Assembly (NCBI GenBank): GCA_013398955.1
Contig: VWPU01011889.1
Coordinates: forward strand, 16,888-80,887
Length of the DNA: 64,000 bases
Direction: 5' to 3'
Source: Callaeas wilsoni
Lineage: Eukaryota; Chordata; Aves; Passeriformes; Callaeidae
Shown here one piece after another: positions 13,471 through 25,800 of the stretch. Position 1 is the first letter of the stretch, and each line of letters begins with the position of its first letter. A program made the position numbers and the translations under genes. A model generated the notes under the pieces. The model saw only the letters and a program-made list of their open reading frames with translations, was not told the origin of the DNA and searched no databases.

Positions 13471-16400
13471 GCAGTCACCTCAACACTGCTGCTCTGCTGC
13501 TTCATTCACATCCACTCGTTCCACACAAGTATCAAAAATCATTTAACTCACATGTTCCTGGTAATCTTTTATTCTGCCAATTATTTAAGCTTAATTTAAG
13601 GTTCAGTAACAAAGTGGAACTAAGGATATTAACATGAGCCTTAATAAATTCATGTAATTCTGGTTGTGTATTAAACGACCAAAGAAAAGCTTGTATTACA
13701 AAAATCGCAGCCTTCAGTGAATGTGTTGCACAATACTATGTGCAACTATGTTTTTCAATAGAAATTCATAAATTTGAAGAAGTCTAACTTATAACTGGAT
13801 CACAGCATTTCCAAAATTCACTGTTTTCTCCTTGCACAATTCAGCTATAACAGCCTTTGAAACTCAGTGTAATAGTGCCTTATATTGGAAGAGACTGGCA
13901 CGAATCCACAAAGGATCATCTATTTATAAGAAAAAACATCCAAAGGTACTGGCTGACACATTTTATGAAGAATAACACCCCTGCTTTAGGGAATAAGCCA
14001 AATATTGGAGGTTGGGAAGACATTTTTCCTACAGAAGCATTGATCTGTGGCTGCTTTGTGAGAGGTCTGGTGAGGCACTGGCCCTTGGACACGATCAGAG
14101 ATATACTGGACAAAACCAACCATAAATCTCAGCTACTGTGACAGCTTCCATTAGTTGGCACTTGCCAGACTCATAGCTGGATTTGAACTTCATAAACCCT
14201 TTAAGGTATTTGGATCCAAGTGTTTCTACATTCTTCAGCCTCTGTGAAGGTTGGCAGAGCCAAACAAGCACTTTAAGAAGTGATGGTGCAAGAGTTGAAA
14301 ATGAAATCACCAAAAAATGTCCCCTGCCACAGATCTGGGGAAGGGTTGCCAGTAACTCTTGAAGCCTAATTTCGTCCATCACTGAGAGCAATACACAACA
14401 GAAAGCCACTTATGCAGTGCCCTGCTGAGCATCATCTGTTTACTGTGTATACTGCAATTTTTTAAAAATGTGTGAAAAATGAAAAACTATGTAAGTCCAA
14501 ATGCTGAACTTGCAGACTCCAGCCTTATGCCAGACAAGATGCTGATCTTTAAGCCTATCAACCTGAAAGACTTTTATATTTAAAGAAGTGGCTTTCTTGC
14601 GTTGCAGCGTTCGGGTGAGAGGGAGCCCATCTGGAGCAGGAGCGGAGCAGGGTCAGCAGGATCGGCCGCAAGCAGAGCTGTGCACAACAGAGACTAAAGC
14701 AGCTTGGCCCACTTAAACCCAGCAAAGAAGAATGCAAGAGGGAATACGATCCTCCCTGAGGTATTTATAGGACAGCATTGGAGCCCAGTGCAGATAAATA
14801 TGGCCAAGAACACACATAACCTAGAAATTAGCAAAGTTTGATCAGCACAAGATGGCTTCAAAGCAGGTTCCCAGCAGGAATATGGATTTTAAGAGGGCAC
14901 TTGAAGTTCACGAACATGGTGTACAACGAGGTTTTCAGCAAGGGGAGGAAGACAGAGCAGCTGGCCAGGGAGGTCTTTGCCCCTCCTTAGCTAGCATAAT
15001 GGCAGGTTGTGAAGATGGAGGGGGGATTTTAATCAAAACCCTCTTTACAAACACGTTTCATTTTCCCCCCTATGGCCCAGCCACTATCTAAACATTTTCT
15101 CTTGGTTTTGAAACATAAATACCTTGAGGGAAGATTCACGTTGATGTTTCTCTCGAGATAATAACAGCTGCTCTCTATTAGTGTTTCTTACAGATTTACT
15201 CTTGCTAACTGCTCAGTCAGCTCAGCACAGGTTTGACAGGAAAAAGAACAAACAAGGAACTCAGGAATTTGTTTTATGGAGAGCTAGAGCCAGCTGCAAG
15301 TACAAGCCAGCACTGGGGACTTGCATGCATGCATGCAGGAATAAACTTTACTTATGTAAAAGCTCTGCTGTCCTCAATCCTGTGCAGGGAAAAAAAATAT
15401 AGCTGCTGCATCTGTTGGCAGTATTTGCAGACTCTGGACCAAATTCAGGCAGCCAGCAGCAAAGCAGCCGTGGCTGGAGAAGTCATCTGCAGCAAGAGCA
15501 CCTGCAACAGCCTTTTGCTGCATGAACGGAGCAAAGACCCGGCCATGGCACCATCCCAACCCAGGGAGCATCTCACCTCTAACTCAGGTCAAATGCTAAG
15601 CACCACTTCAGCCTAGCAAGAACTCCCCAGGCAGGAGAAGACATCAGCTGGATGGTACGTGACAGATGTCTGGGCGCACAGGCGGTCACATTTTCTACTT
15701 AAGTGCCTGCAAAATAAGGGATCTTCCACTTGGAGACACAGTTTCATGCTAGGATTATTCTCTGTGCTTCCTCAAGAAACAATTCCAAACGCCTGCATCT
15801 CAAAATCCCAAATATCCATCGCAGATGAACTTGCTGCACAACAGGCTACACTTGCAGAGAACACTTAAAACCACCGGGTTACTCCATCATGACTCTCCTT
15901 CAGAGAAGCCAGACTGGGACAAAATCAGGTTAACTGGGGACAGTGTAAACCAAGAAAGAAGTGTATTTGGGATTTGTGCTGAGAAACTAAAGTATCACCT
16001 ATTCAGTCTAGAAAAAGATTTTTCTGGAAAAGTGTCCAGGCAACATTATTTGGTTTTTCTACCACTAGCCCATGTTCCTTCCCACCATCCAGTCTGTCCC
16101 ACTTGTCTAGGCAAGTTACAGCATAGGCAGAAAACTGACTTTTCTGTCACATTTACAATGACCTAAAGAAAGCATGCTTGACCCCAGGCAGTCTAACTTA
16201 TTCATAAGATACTCTCACACCACGTATCACAGCTATGACTTATTTATAAAGCATTCTTGATCTGACACGTTACCAGAATATGTTCCACTTAGCTCTGAAG
16301 TGTCTGTTTATTGGAAATCAATCCATGTAATTGCCCTGTACATATCTATGGAAGTCACGCTATCACACACATTGAGAGATTTGTGGGTTTAAATTAACAC

Positions 16401-19400
16401 CTACATCATGGCCCAGGGAGGAAAAGAGAAACAACCACGGGCATGGCAGCCTGTTGGGTAAGTACCACCAGTACCTGGTTTCTCCCACCTGAGGGACACG
16501 ATGTTTTTCCTCAGTAGGAGCCCTGGTTTGGCCATGCACTGAAAGGCTGTGCATGCAGTGCTGGATCAGACCCATCCTCAACTGGGCCAGCGATCTAAAC
16601 ATTATATAATTACAGTATTACTTTACAAAACAAGTCTTTATACTATTGGCTTCACTGACCCTTTGCTTTTCCCCACTGTCCTGTGTACACACCGTAGCTC
16701 TTGATGCTGTAAGAACAAGTAGGTCAGAGAAGATGGATATACATTAAGGAAGAAAGTCTGGGTTTGCATCACCCTTGAGTAAATCCTCCATTAAACCAGT
16801 GAGATTGCCTAGGACATGCACCATGATGACTCACGGGCGGTATCTGACCCTGACAGGCCTCTCTGGGCACGCTAAACATGCACATCTATTTTGCCCCCTT
16901 CCTCATCCTCAGGCTCACCAGCAGTGCTGGTGCTGGCTACCTGTACTGGCAGAAAAGGATTGTCTCATGAACAGTCCCCCAACACCTGTGACTGCACAAC
17001 CTCTGGTGGTTGCAGGGTTTTGTGAAACAGAGCTTGAGAAACCCTATGTACTTTCGTGGTTTTCATGGGCTCATAAAACGCAACAATTAAACAGGAAAAT
17101 AGACACCTTCTAACATCCTGCTGGAGAGCTAGAGTTATCAGAGTTCAGGAAAGCCTTCCATCTGTTTCTCCTTTTACCTCTTGCAACATAAAAGTCTCTT
17201 TGGCTGCATTAGGAATGGACTCTTGCTTCTCCTCCTCCAGACAATTTTTCCAAACTTCCCTAGCAGTCAGTACAGAAGCAATGGCAAGTATATTCAAAAT
17301 CCCTGGTAGATATTTGAAAGAACAACAGGGGGAAAACTTTGCAGATGCCCAACAGCATCAGGACCTGAGTAGGTGGTCCTGAGATCACAGGGAAAACCCT
17401 GAAGCTAAGAACATGTGTGCCCTCAGGTTCAGTGTGCCCCTGCTCTGCCAACACGATCTGGAAGTGTCATGTGTGACATTTAGGAGTACTGCCAGGGCTC
17501 AAAACCATCATCAGATTTTAATGAGTAGGCCAGCACAAACCTGGAAACTTGTACCAGTAGCATCAGCAGAAAGATGCTTTTGTCCAGATACATTCAGGGA
17601 TGGTGTGGGGAAGGGGACGGGGTCTCTGAATGCTGGTGTTTTCTTCCAGCAAACTGTGACATGCCTGAGAGTCCTGGAAGAAGAATCACCCTTGTTTTTT
17701 CATAAAGTTGTGGATATGTTTATCACAGCAATGAGGCCTGCCAAGACCACAGAGGGAACACAGCTGAACTTGGCAAAAAGCAGCTCATATCAAGCTCTTT
17801 TTTTACCATGTCATTAGGAGGCTGGCTCTGCAACACAGAGAGCATCCAGCAATCAGTATGAGATGGGATGATAGGTAGGAGAGCAGCAGCTGGTATCAGA
17901 GAGGTTTAAGTGCTCTGAGATCTTTCAGTCCTGAGCCATCACACCCACAGCAAAGGATTTTCAGCTGCTATCACATCTCCTCCTGAGTGGGCTCCTGGTG
18001 CTGTCCTGATGGAGAAGAAAGCCAGGAAGCTCAAGGCCCTTTCATCCTCAACTGCCCAAGCAGCATGGAATGAACAATCATTTATATAGTTTTGAGCCCT
18101 TCTGGCCCTTGCCACAGGCAGAGCATTCTCCACAGTCACCTGAAATCAGGAACCACTACTGAACAAACTGTCCACGTCAACTGAGTTATGGTTTCACCCA
18201 TCAAGGACAGGACCAAGGAACCCAAACACCACCAAACCCACTCTGAATCACCGAGGCTCAGGGCTGCAAATAATTATATGTTGCATATCACAGTGTCTTG
18301 GCTTGGCCTCATGTGGGGTCAGCCAGAGACTTTTACCCTGTGTTTGTTCCTGCCCTTCTCAAGGAAAAAAAAAAAATTCCTTAAAATGATTAGTTGTCCT
18401 CAGCGGTAATTAATTATCCCCAAGTAGTGAACTGAAATGACAGTGATATTTCTACTTGAATCCTCAGGGGAAAATTGGGTTGTCTTGCTATGCTCTCTAA
18501 ACCTGACATAAAGTTAAAAATAGGAAGTTTAATATGCAGTCTGCAGGACTTTTTCTGCCTGTAAGGCAATCCCAAGGGATGTCTCAGTTCAACTGCAAGC
18601 TCACAAAGTCCCGCTGTCCTAGAGAAGGCAGTGACATTTACTTCCCTCTTAGGCAGCTCAGGCTCAGTGAAACACTAGCAAGAACTAAAGAACTTGTCAA
18701 TTAATACGACTGAAGATAACTTGCAGGAAAAGCTTTTAAACATGTTAATCTCCAGTGAAGCCTGCTTAGAGCTACGTGACAGAAACAGCATGAGGAAAAG
18801 CAGAGCTTTTGGCTCCCAGTGACTGGGAACAGATGTCATACCTACAGATGAGCGGCAACTGGGTGGGCGAGGACAAACACAAATTCATGTTTCTGCTGTG
18901 TAAGTAGCCATGGTGGGCTGGAAGCTGTAACCCGGAGAGAAATGTGGCTTAAGGTGATTTTCCAGCTCAGGTTTCTGGTCTTGATATATATCCATGCTTG
19001 TTATCTTTCCCAGAGTGATCAAAAATCAAGATTATTGAACAAATATTTTGGTTCATTCATATCAGTTCTTCATTCAAAGTTAAAAGTTGTTACAAGCTCA
19101 TTTTATCAGCTTTTTTTTGTAAAGAGAAAAAGTCTGAAATCCCCTATTTTCCTCTTTTTCATTAATGAAGCAATATCTTCGAGTAAGAACAAGAAAATCC
19201 CCAAAGGATTAGTCTAATTTCTTTCCCTGCTGAACTGACAGTGCATTTCCCTAGCACAGTTCTAATGAGAAAGCAACCACTGAAAGTGAACCAAGCCTTA
19301 ACTCAGCATTGAATCCCAGTGTGCTGTAAAAGCCAGGCTGGTTGTCAGATGTTCTTTAAAGAACTAGGAGTTTATTTAGGCAAGATCTATTTTCAGAAAA

Positions 19401-20270
19401 GAGGAAAACAACTCTCTTTTTCTAGATCATCTTCAGTAACAGCACGTCCGTCTCCTCGGTGTTTGCACAGCTCTGCGAAAGAAAGCCAAACTCTGCCCTG
19501 GGCAGGCTCCCCAGGTGCAGATCAGTGGCACCACAACCCCCAGCTCCTTCTGAGAGGCTCCTTCACATCTGGCAAGGCTTGTCACAACTGTCATGACTTT
19601 TGGCCTGACTTAGCAGGTCCAGGAAAATCTGACCTGTCGGCCAGATCTTTTACAGGACTGTGCTGATTTAATAAACCCTCCCAGAACATGGAACAACAAG
19701 AAACCCAGTGCAAAGACAACTAGCTGAGGTTTGGAAACCCTCTAGCAGCCAGGGTCTTTTATTTTGCTTGGAGAGGGGTTTTGATGGATTTTTGTTGTTG
19801 TTTATTTACTGTTTTTTTTTCTATTATTCACAGTATCCTATATTCCCATTACTCTCAACCACAGTTCTTTAGGGCAATTATACAAATTGTTTCTGTAACT
19901 CTGTAAGTTTATATCTGTAGCCATTCCAGGTAGAAGTTCTCCCAATTCCTTTAAGCAAAAGATCTCCCTGGCACAGGCATGCAGGTTTTTCTTCCACCCA
20001 GCTTTCCCTAGTCCACTCCTAGCTGTGGCAAGGGTGTTGCTACAAGCTGTCTAACACTGATCTTCTCTGTGGCATCTGCAGCAACTCTGCTTTGTCAGAA
20101 AGAAAAAAAACATTGCCATGCTTTTTGCTCCCACCACAGGGCTTGGACACGCTTGCTTGAAAAACGCGGCTGGCTCTGCACGGTCTGGTTAAAAGCCTGC
20201 CTACAATCCCAGGCTCTGGGCAGGCTCGGTTTAAGCCACAGCAGGCAGTTTGCAGTGTTTATTTCCCTGG
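13471..20270. other. Unique non-coding sequence, no gene recognised
   Basis: Nearly 7 kb without a recognisable gene or transposon. Open frames of 60-134 codons occur on both strands. The 94-codon frame at 13,857-14,141 begins with TTG, not ATG, and is overlapped by antisense frames. A short CATG tetranucleotide run lies near 15,325, and poly(A)/poly(T) runs lie near 18,364 and 19,810. Confidence 0.45.
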
Positions 20271-20274
20271 GAGG

Positions 20275-20425
20275 ATGGGACCCCGGCCCAGCCGCAGCAC
20301 GCTGAGCGAGAGCACCCAGCGCCACGCTGTCCCAGCGCCGCTGCCCAAGGGTGCGCCGGAGCTGCTGCGGTGCCGCGGCAGAGCTGCTGCCCACGGCCAG
20401 CCCAGCACGCGCCCCGGCCACGCTG
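20275..20425. promoter_or_regulatory. CpG-dense mini-island beside the LTR insertion
   Basis: About 150 bases are very GC-rich with roughly twenty CpG dinucleotides (for example CCCCGGCCCAGCCGCAGCACG, CAGCGCCGCTG, GTGCGCCGGAG, GCACGCGCCCCGG). The flanks on both sides are CpG-poor. Such density in a methylated vertebrate genome suggests a protected region, such as a small promoter, an enhancer or a GC-rich exon. Open frames cross it on both strands (Ala/Arg/Gly/Pro-rich), which is typical of GC-rich composition and is not evidence of coding. It ends about 55 bases before the left end of the solo LTR. Confidence 0.5.
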
Positions 20426-20475
20426 CAGGTGCACACACACCGTTATGCAACAGCAAGACTCGCCCAAACACGGAA

Positions 20476-20481
20476 CCCACC
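20476..20481 (+). repeat. Left target-site duplication of the solo LTR
   Basis: The six bases CCCACC directly precede the TG of the LTR. They are repeated exactly at 21,117-21,122 after the terminal CA. A 6-bp duplication is the footprint expected of alpha/betaretrovirus-like (class II, ERVK-type) integrases. Confidence 0.85.
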
Positions 20482-21116
20482 TGTTGGGGAAGATGAAACA
20501 GGAGAGCCTTATAAATATGATTGCCTGGCAAAAGATGCTGAGAATAGGGAAACTCTAAGTGAGATTGAAATGAAAGCAAGCTTTGAGATACCAAGCCTTA
20601 GTTACTGAGCAAATGGAATACATTGGTTTGGCCGGCAGACCGTAGTACTCACTAAGTTGAACAATACCCTCTGCATGCTGGCAGGTCCAAGGGTCAGAGC
20701 AGACCCTAATAGCGTGGCAGAAGGGGTCCAAAGAGTAGTTTCTAGAGTTTAAAATGTAACGCAGTATGGTAATGTAACAATTCTTATAGGCTGTATGTAA
20801 ATGCTATAGAATTTGTATCTTGTACTAGATTGGTTAATGGAAATTAGAATATTCAACACAGAAGAAGATTTATTGTATTGTAAACGAGAACCTCGCTCTC
20901 TTTTCCCTCTTTTTACTACTTCTACTTCTTTTTGCTCTTACCTTTGCTTCTCTTGCTCTCTTACTTTTCTGGCCTGCTTCGAGCTGCATCTGGCAGCTCC
21001 AAGCAGAGCCCCTACATCCACGCCCTTCGTAATAAAACTACATGCTCTAAAATCTAACCACAGAGATCTCTCGTCTGTAGCTGTCCCGACCGTCCAAACC
21101 ACCAGAACTTCCTACA
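20482..21116 (+). mobile_element. Solo LTR of a class II (ERVK-type) endogenous retrovirus
   Basis: This 635-base element starts TGTTGGGG and ends TTCCTACA, giving canonical TG...CA ends with an imperfect terminal inverted repeat (TGTTGG against TGTAGG). Perfect CCCACC duplications flank it. Inside are a long pyrimidine-rich tract at about 20,891-20,975 and an AATAAA polyadenylation signal at 21,031-21,036, followed by an R/U5-like tail up to the CA end, so transcription would run on the plus strand. No gag, pol or env sequence, primer binding site or second LTR is present, so this is a recombined solo LTR. The overall layout resembles LTRs common in songbird genomes; that comparison is from memory and I do not name the family. 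A 167-codon frame at 20,813-21,316 runs out of the LTR and is not a gene. Confidence 0.88.
21031..21036 (+). terminator. Polyadenylation signal of the LTR
   Basis: A canonical AATAAA hexamer lies about 80 bases before the right end of the LTR, as expected for the R region of a retroviral LTR. It could polyadenylate transcripts crossing the LTR on the plus strand. Confidence 0.7.
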
Positions 21117-21122
21117 CCCACC
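21117..21122 (+). repeat. Right target-site duplication of the solo LTR
   Basis: CCCACC follows the terminal CA of the LTR and matches the left copy base for base. The lack of substitutions fits a fairly recent insertion, although six bases carry little dating power. Confidence 0.85.
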
Positions 21123-22834
21123 CATGTCCAAGTGCTTCCCTCTCTTTCCCCTCACCTTGCTCAGCTTCCAGATGCATTACTGGGAAGCCTGCAAGCCAAG
21201 GTGGCTGCAGCCTCTTGGAGCAGAAGGTGACCCCTCCTGCAGGCTTCAATCAGCCCCATTGCTCTACCTTGTGCTGCCCTGTCCTCTGCATTACTCCCCC
21301 CTTTCTGGAAACGTAGGGTTACAGATTTTACCTGCACTTTCAGATTTGGTTTTTTGTCCCCTAAAATGAAAGCAGTGGTGGGAGGCATAAGCCTTGAGCT
21401 GAACTTTACTGCCTAATTTATGATAAATGAATTGTCTGTGCATCCCCTCTCGTTTTATGTGAAAACAGTACTATGCTCACAGCCAACTTGGTTTGCTCTA
21501 TTTAATCTGCTTAATGAATTGATGTGTAACAGAAATTTTGTGCCTACAGATGAGAAATAAATCTCTTACTAATCAAAAAGCTTACAACTCCCCCAAGCTT
21601 TTTAATACGTGTCTTTCCAGGGCCATCATACTGCCAACACTAAAACCCTTGCAAGTGATAAATAAGAAGCTTCTTTTTGTTTCAGTTACATGGTAAGGCA
21701 GTAAACATAAGAGCAAAAGAGGAAAAAGATCAATTTTGCAAATGAAAGTGGCTTATATTATGCTTAAATAGCTCTGCTTGTGATACAAACACCAGGCCAG
21801 TGCAAAAGCTGTGTCTTAGTGCAAATGGCACTTTGCTCTTACATCCAAGTGACTTAAGCTACATAGCACAAATGCAAATAAATATGCAGGGCCACCTTTT
21901 GGTAGGTGGCATCCTGTAACAGAGGCAGAGAGATCTGTGTTCCAGAAATAGACACTCAGCACCTTGACCACATGCAGCCTGGAAACCTTAAATAAATAAT
22001 CCAATTCCAGCCCATATTTCAAACCCACTGATCCCCCAGAACCCCAAAGTCCCTGCATCTGGTGCTGGAAGTGCCTTGCACTCTCACAGCCTTTTGTAGA
22101 GAGAATGACAAAAAAACCTCTTGCACAGCTCAGACCAGTGGCTACTTTTGAAAATCTCATTGCAAGACACTCATTGCAGGTTGCTGCCCACACAGGAGCT
22201 CGGCAGAACGAAATCCTTGAACCAGCCAGAAACTGCTGTTGTCCCTCATAAGCACAACAGCAGCATTGCATCGTTTACTACAGATTTCCTGCAGCCACTG
22301 CCAAACATGGCACTTTGGGGACATTTATTTTAAGCATCATTGTTCTCTGTGCATTAACATATGCTCCAGTCAAACCCTTTATACATCATTGCCAGCTACG
22401 ATGAGCCTTGTTACAGCCCCAATTAAAGAGTCTTGAAAGCACTGCCTTAATTTATAACCAGGAAAAGAAAAATAGATTTTAACAAATATAAGGAACCTGA
22501 AACCAGTCAAAATGCCTTTCCTGATAAGCATGGCTGACTTGGCTTTTAGCTCTTCAAGAGAACACCAAGTCCCTTGCGGGACTGTGCCGAGCAGCTGACA
22601 CGGGACATGCACAGCCCCTACTGCCATTCTCCCAGGAAGGGACATGAAGTCCCCCTGGATTCACTGGGCGTCCTTGCAGTTCCTCATGTCTCCAAGGGGA
22701 AGCTTTATCAAGCCATCTTTTCTTGAGGGCAGATGAGCTTGCTGATGTTTGTACAGCAGTAAGTCCTCAACAGAGGCGATACCATTTTAAATTGCTTGAA
22801 GCATCAAGGCTCCAGGCAATCAAAGTTATTTTAT
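21123..22834. other. Unique sequence, nothing recognised
   Basis: There is no recognisable gene or repeat. The 151-codon minus-strand frame at 21,816-22,271 is Cys-rich but matches nothing I know, and it overlaps plus-strand frames. Confidence 0.4.
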
Positions 22835-22885
22835 CAGCTAAACTAAAATTACTAGAGAAAACTGAGGCACAGACATCCTCCCTTC
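22835..22885 (-). repeat. Possible short MIR/L2 relic, antisense
   Basis: The plus strand reads GAGAAAACTGAGGCACAGAC, preceded by a TTATTTTATCAGCTAAACT block. This resembles the reverse complement of the MIR 3' end (attttacagatgagaaaactgaggcacag). The match is short, so chance is a real alternative. Confidence 0.35.
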
Positions 22886-25800
22886 CCCGGAGCAGCCTCC
22901 AGCACTTTAAAGTTCTATAACATGAAGCTTCCTGAAAAACTCACATTCACAGGATCCAAGTGCCTCACCTCAGGTCAGTTGGCAAATTTCACTGACAGCC
23001 CTGGGACTCATCACCCTGAGTGACAGGTCCAGATTCTGCACACAATTCCATTTGTGTGCACATGAAAAGCCCCATAAACCACCACAGCTAATATCAGCCT
23101 ACAGGAGGGAAATCTAGTTAATAGCACATTAAAAAGTTAAATTCCATTATTAATGAAAATACCTCCAGCAGAGCAATTAAGCAGCACCCTTAGAGAAAGC
23201 TGCCAGGAGACAGAGCACAAGCAGAGCTAGCACGAGGGTGTCTGTATACGGACTGGCTGAGCTGCTGCCACCCTGCACCAGCTGCAACCTCCCCAGGTAG
23301 AAAATACAATTGCAAACATCACTTCTGTAGCTAATTACTGATCTGCAGCAGCAGGCTAATAAAAGGCCTTGTGTAAAGGAAGAAAAAGAGACATTTAGTG
23401 CTTACAGAATTAAAATTCTCTACTCTGGGGGAATGTGGGATAAATAAACCAATTTCATGCAGAAGCCTAAGTGCTGAGAAAGAAAAATTCCACAGTAGAG
23501 GCTGAAAACCGATTTGGGGTTAATTAACATCCATGAGTCAAAGCTTGCCTGACAGCGTGAGCAGGAGAGATGGCACAGCCTCCCTGAGTCCAGCCAGAGC
23601 ACTGCACAGCAGCCCTCCACTACCTGTCAAGTCCTGCACTGAAGCAGCATACACATGGAAATCCTAAGCAATTCTTCATTCCATATTCCTCTTTCGTGGA
23701 GAAAAGGGAGACAGTGGACATATCTAGTGGAACATTTAAATGGTACCTTGCATGTTCATTTCACAATGAAATGTTTTTAGAACTAGTTACTGGTGACACC
23801 ATGTGTTTCCCCTTCTCTTCCATCTTTCTTGAGTGTCCAGGCAAAACCAAAGTGTCCATCATCAGGTGCTAAAAGCATAAATTCCCACTATGGGACTAGA
23901 AGAAAGAAAAGTGATGGCTATGTGGGACAATGACAGATCAAGAAATAACTGGCATTAAGTAGTTGTCTCAAAACCTCTCTGAGCGAGGTATAATAAAAGC
24001 TGGCTTTGCAGTTGTTTGATTTTTCACACTAATGAACAAATTAAAGTTTATTTCTATCATCTTTAACATTCATAGTGGCAGGCAGCTGAGGAAGCACTTG
24101 AGTTTTCAATGCATCAGCTTATAAGCATGTATGCAATTTTTATGGCTAAGCATTATGTCTCCTACTGTTACTTGTGATCCAGACCAGCTTCGTGTTTTTC
24201 CTCTCTTGATGTGAAGAGTCTAGCTTTAAGGAGTTTTTGTCAAGCAGGTTGTGAACAAAATTAAAATAACCACAGCAAATTAATTGGCAGAGACAGAAAA
24301 GCTCCCTGGGGTGCTACAAAATGATGAAGAGACTACAAAACTTCCTAGAGGACAATAAAGATGTACATATATGATCAGGTATTCCTCAGTCTTGTATCCT
24401 ATAAAGGTGGTTGTGAAAGCTGCAGTACTGCAGGTTTTCAGTCTGACCTGTGTACAAGTGCAAAAATTAAGAGGTGGGCATGGAGAAACCTGCCAGTCAG
24501 GAGAACCACCATCCTGCTTTGGATCATGACTCCCACTGCGCAGCAGCCCTTGGAGTCACCTGGCACCCACTGTGCTGACGTGCAAACATTGATCTCTGAC
24601 CCGACAATGCATCCCTGAAATGGCAACAACATCAGGAAGGGGCCATCAGGGGGATTCAAGTCTCTGCTTCTCTCAAGATGACCCCTGAAATGCTTAGCTC
24701 GTGATGTTATTAGCGTCGGCAAGCAAGGAAGCCAGCCAAGAGCAAAATGTATTTTATCTTTCCATCAGCAGCTGAAGTGGGCCAGCATTCAACAGCACAG
24801 TGTGCCAGTATTTCTTCGAACGCCAAATCCACCCTCCAAACTCCGGCTGCAGAGGGAACAGGCTGAGCGCCGCAGCTTCCACGTTTCAACTTCAAGCACT
24901 GCTCAAGGCAGTAACCAGATATTGCCTCTACATTACATGCACAGAAAAAGTTTTCCTACTCTGGACCATCAAGAAGATAAGAATAGGCTACTCGAGTCAA
25001 ATTCAGACAGACCAAGAGGGAGCCTGAACCTGCTCAAGTCTCTCTGCGATGGTTTAACCCAGATGAACGTGCATCAGGCCAGTCCCAGCTACGTGCAGTG
25101 TTTGCAATCTAGAGAGATAAAAGCAAAAGTTCACTGCTTCAGAAAGCTAATCTGCTCTTCAGAAGAAAATATCCCAAAAAGAAACAAGTAGTCTTCATAA
25201 AAACAGATGAAATTGGGGTTTTTGGATTCTGTTCCAACCCATGGGATAGCATGGGACATGGAAAGGACTCCTCTAGGTATGTGGGTGCACCAGTGAGACC
25301 ATGACCTTATTTCACCAGTAGACAGATCCAGATGGTGCTTCTGCTGAGCAATTCAATGCACAGACCCCAACCCCACCAATAGCTGGTCCCTATGGAGCTG
25401 TGCAAGTGAGGAGAGGATGTCCTGTGGAACCTATCTCCCATAGCTATATAAGGCCTTCAGACCAGCTAGCACCCTTTAAATGCAGCTCTACAACACCTGG
25501 CAGCTGTTTTACTGCTAACACCCTCCTCACAAGAGCCCCGACACATCTACTGGCCTGGAGCAAAGCAGATCCCGAGCAGCACTCCAGCACCTGAGGCAGG
25601 AGACATTCCCACTGCAGCCATCAAGGACACGGATGTCCTGTGCCTGGCGGCTCGCAGCAGCCTAAGCGGAGGGGCAGCATTTCCACGTGCACCGAAGGAG
25701 AAGCAGGAGAGCTCTCCACAGGTTACATGCTCTAAGAAGTCTATGCAGGCAGCCCTCAGGCACTGCACACTGCAGCCACGATGAGCTTTAAACCTACAAA

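Noticed and set aside
13857..14141. 94-codon plus-strand frame with protein-like composition
   Set aside because: It starts with TTG, is overlapped by antisense frames of similar length, and matches no family I know.
20813..21316. The longest open frame (167 codons, plus)
   Set aside because: It begins inside the LTR U3/R region and runs past the target duplication into flanking DNA. It is Ser/Cys/Pro/Leu-rich because of the pyrimidine tract.
24802..25191. 129-codon plus-strand frame with a basic, Ser/Gln-rich product
   Set aside because: There is no recognisable domain, Kozak-supported start or splice signal; a chance frame is the simpler reading.
25445..25453. TATATAAGG promoter-like motif, possibly of an old LTR
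   Set aside because: No TG...CA ends, target duplication or polyadenylation signal could be found around it.
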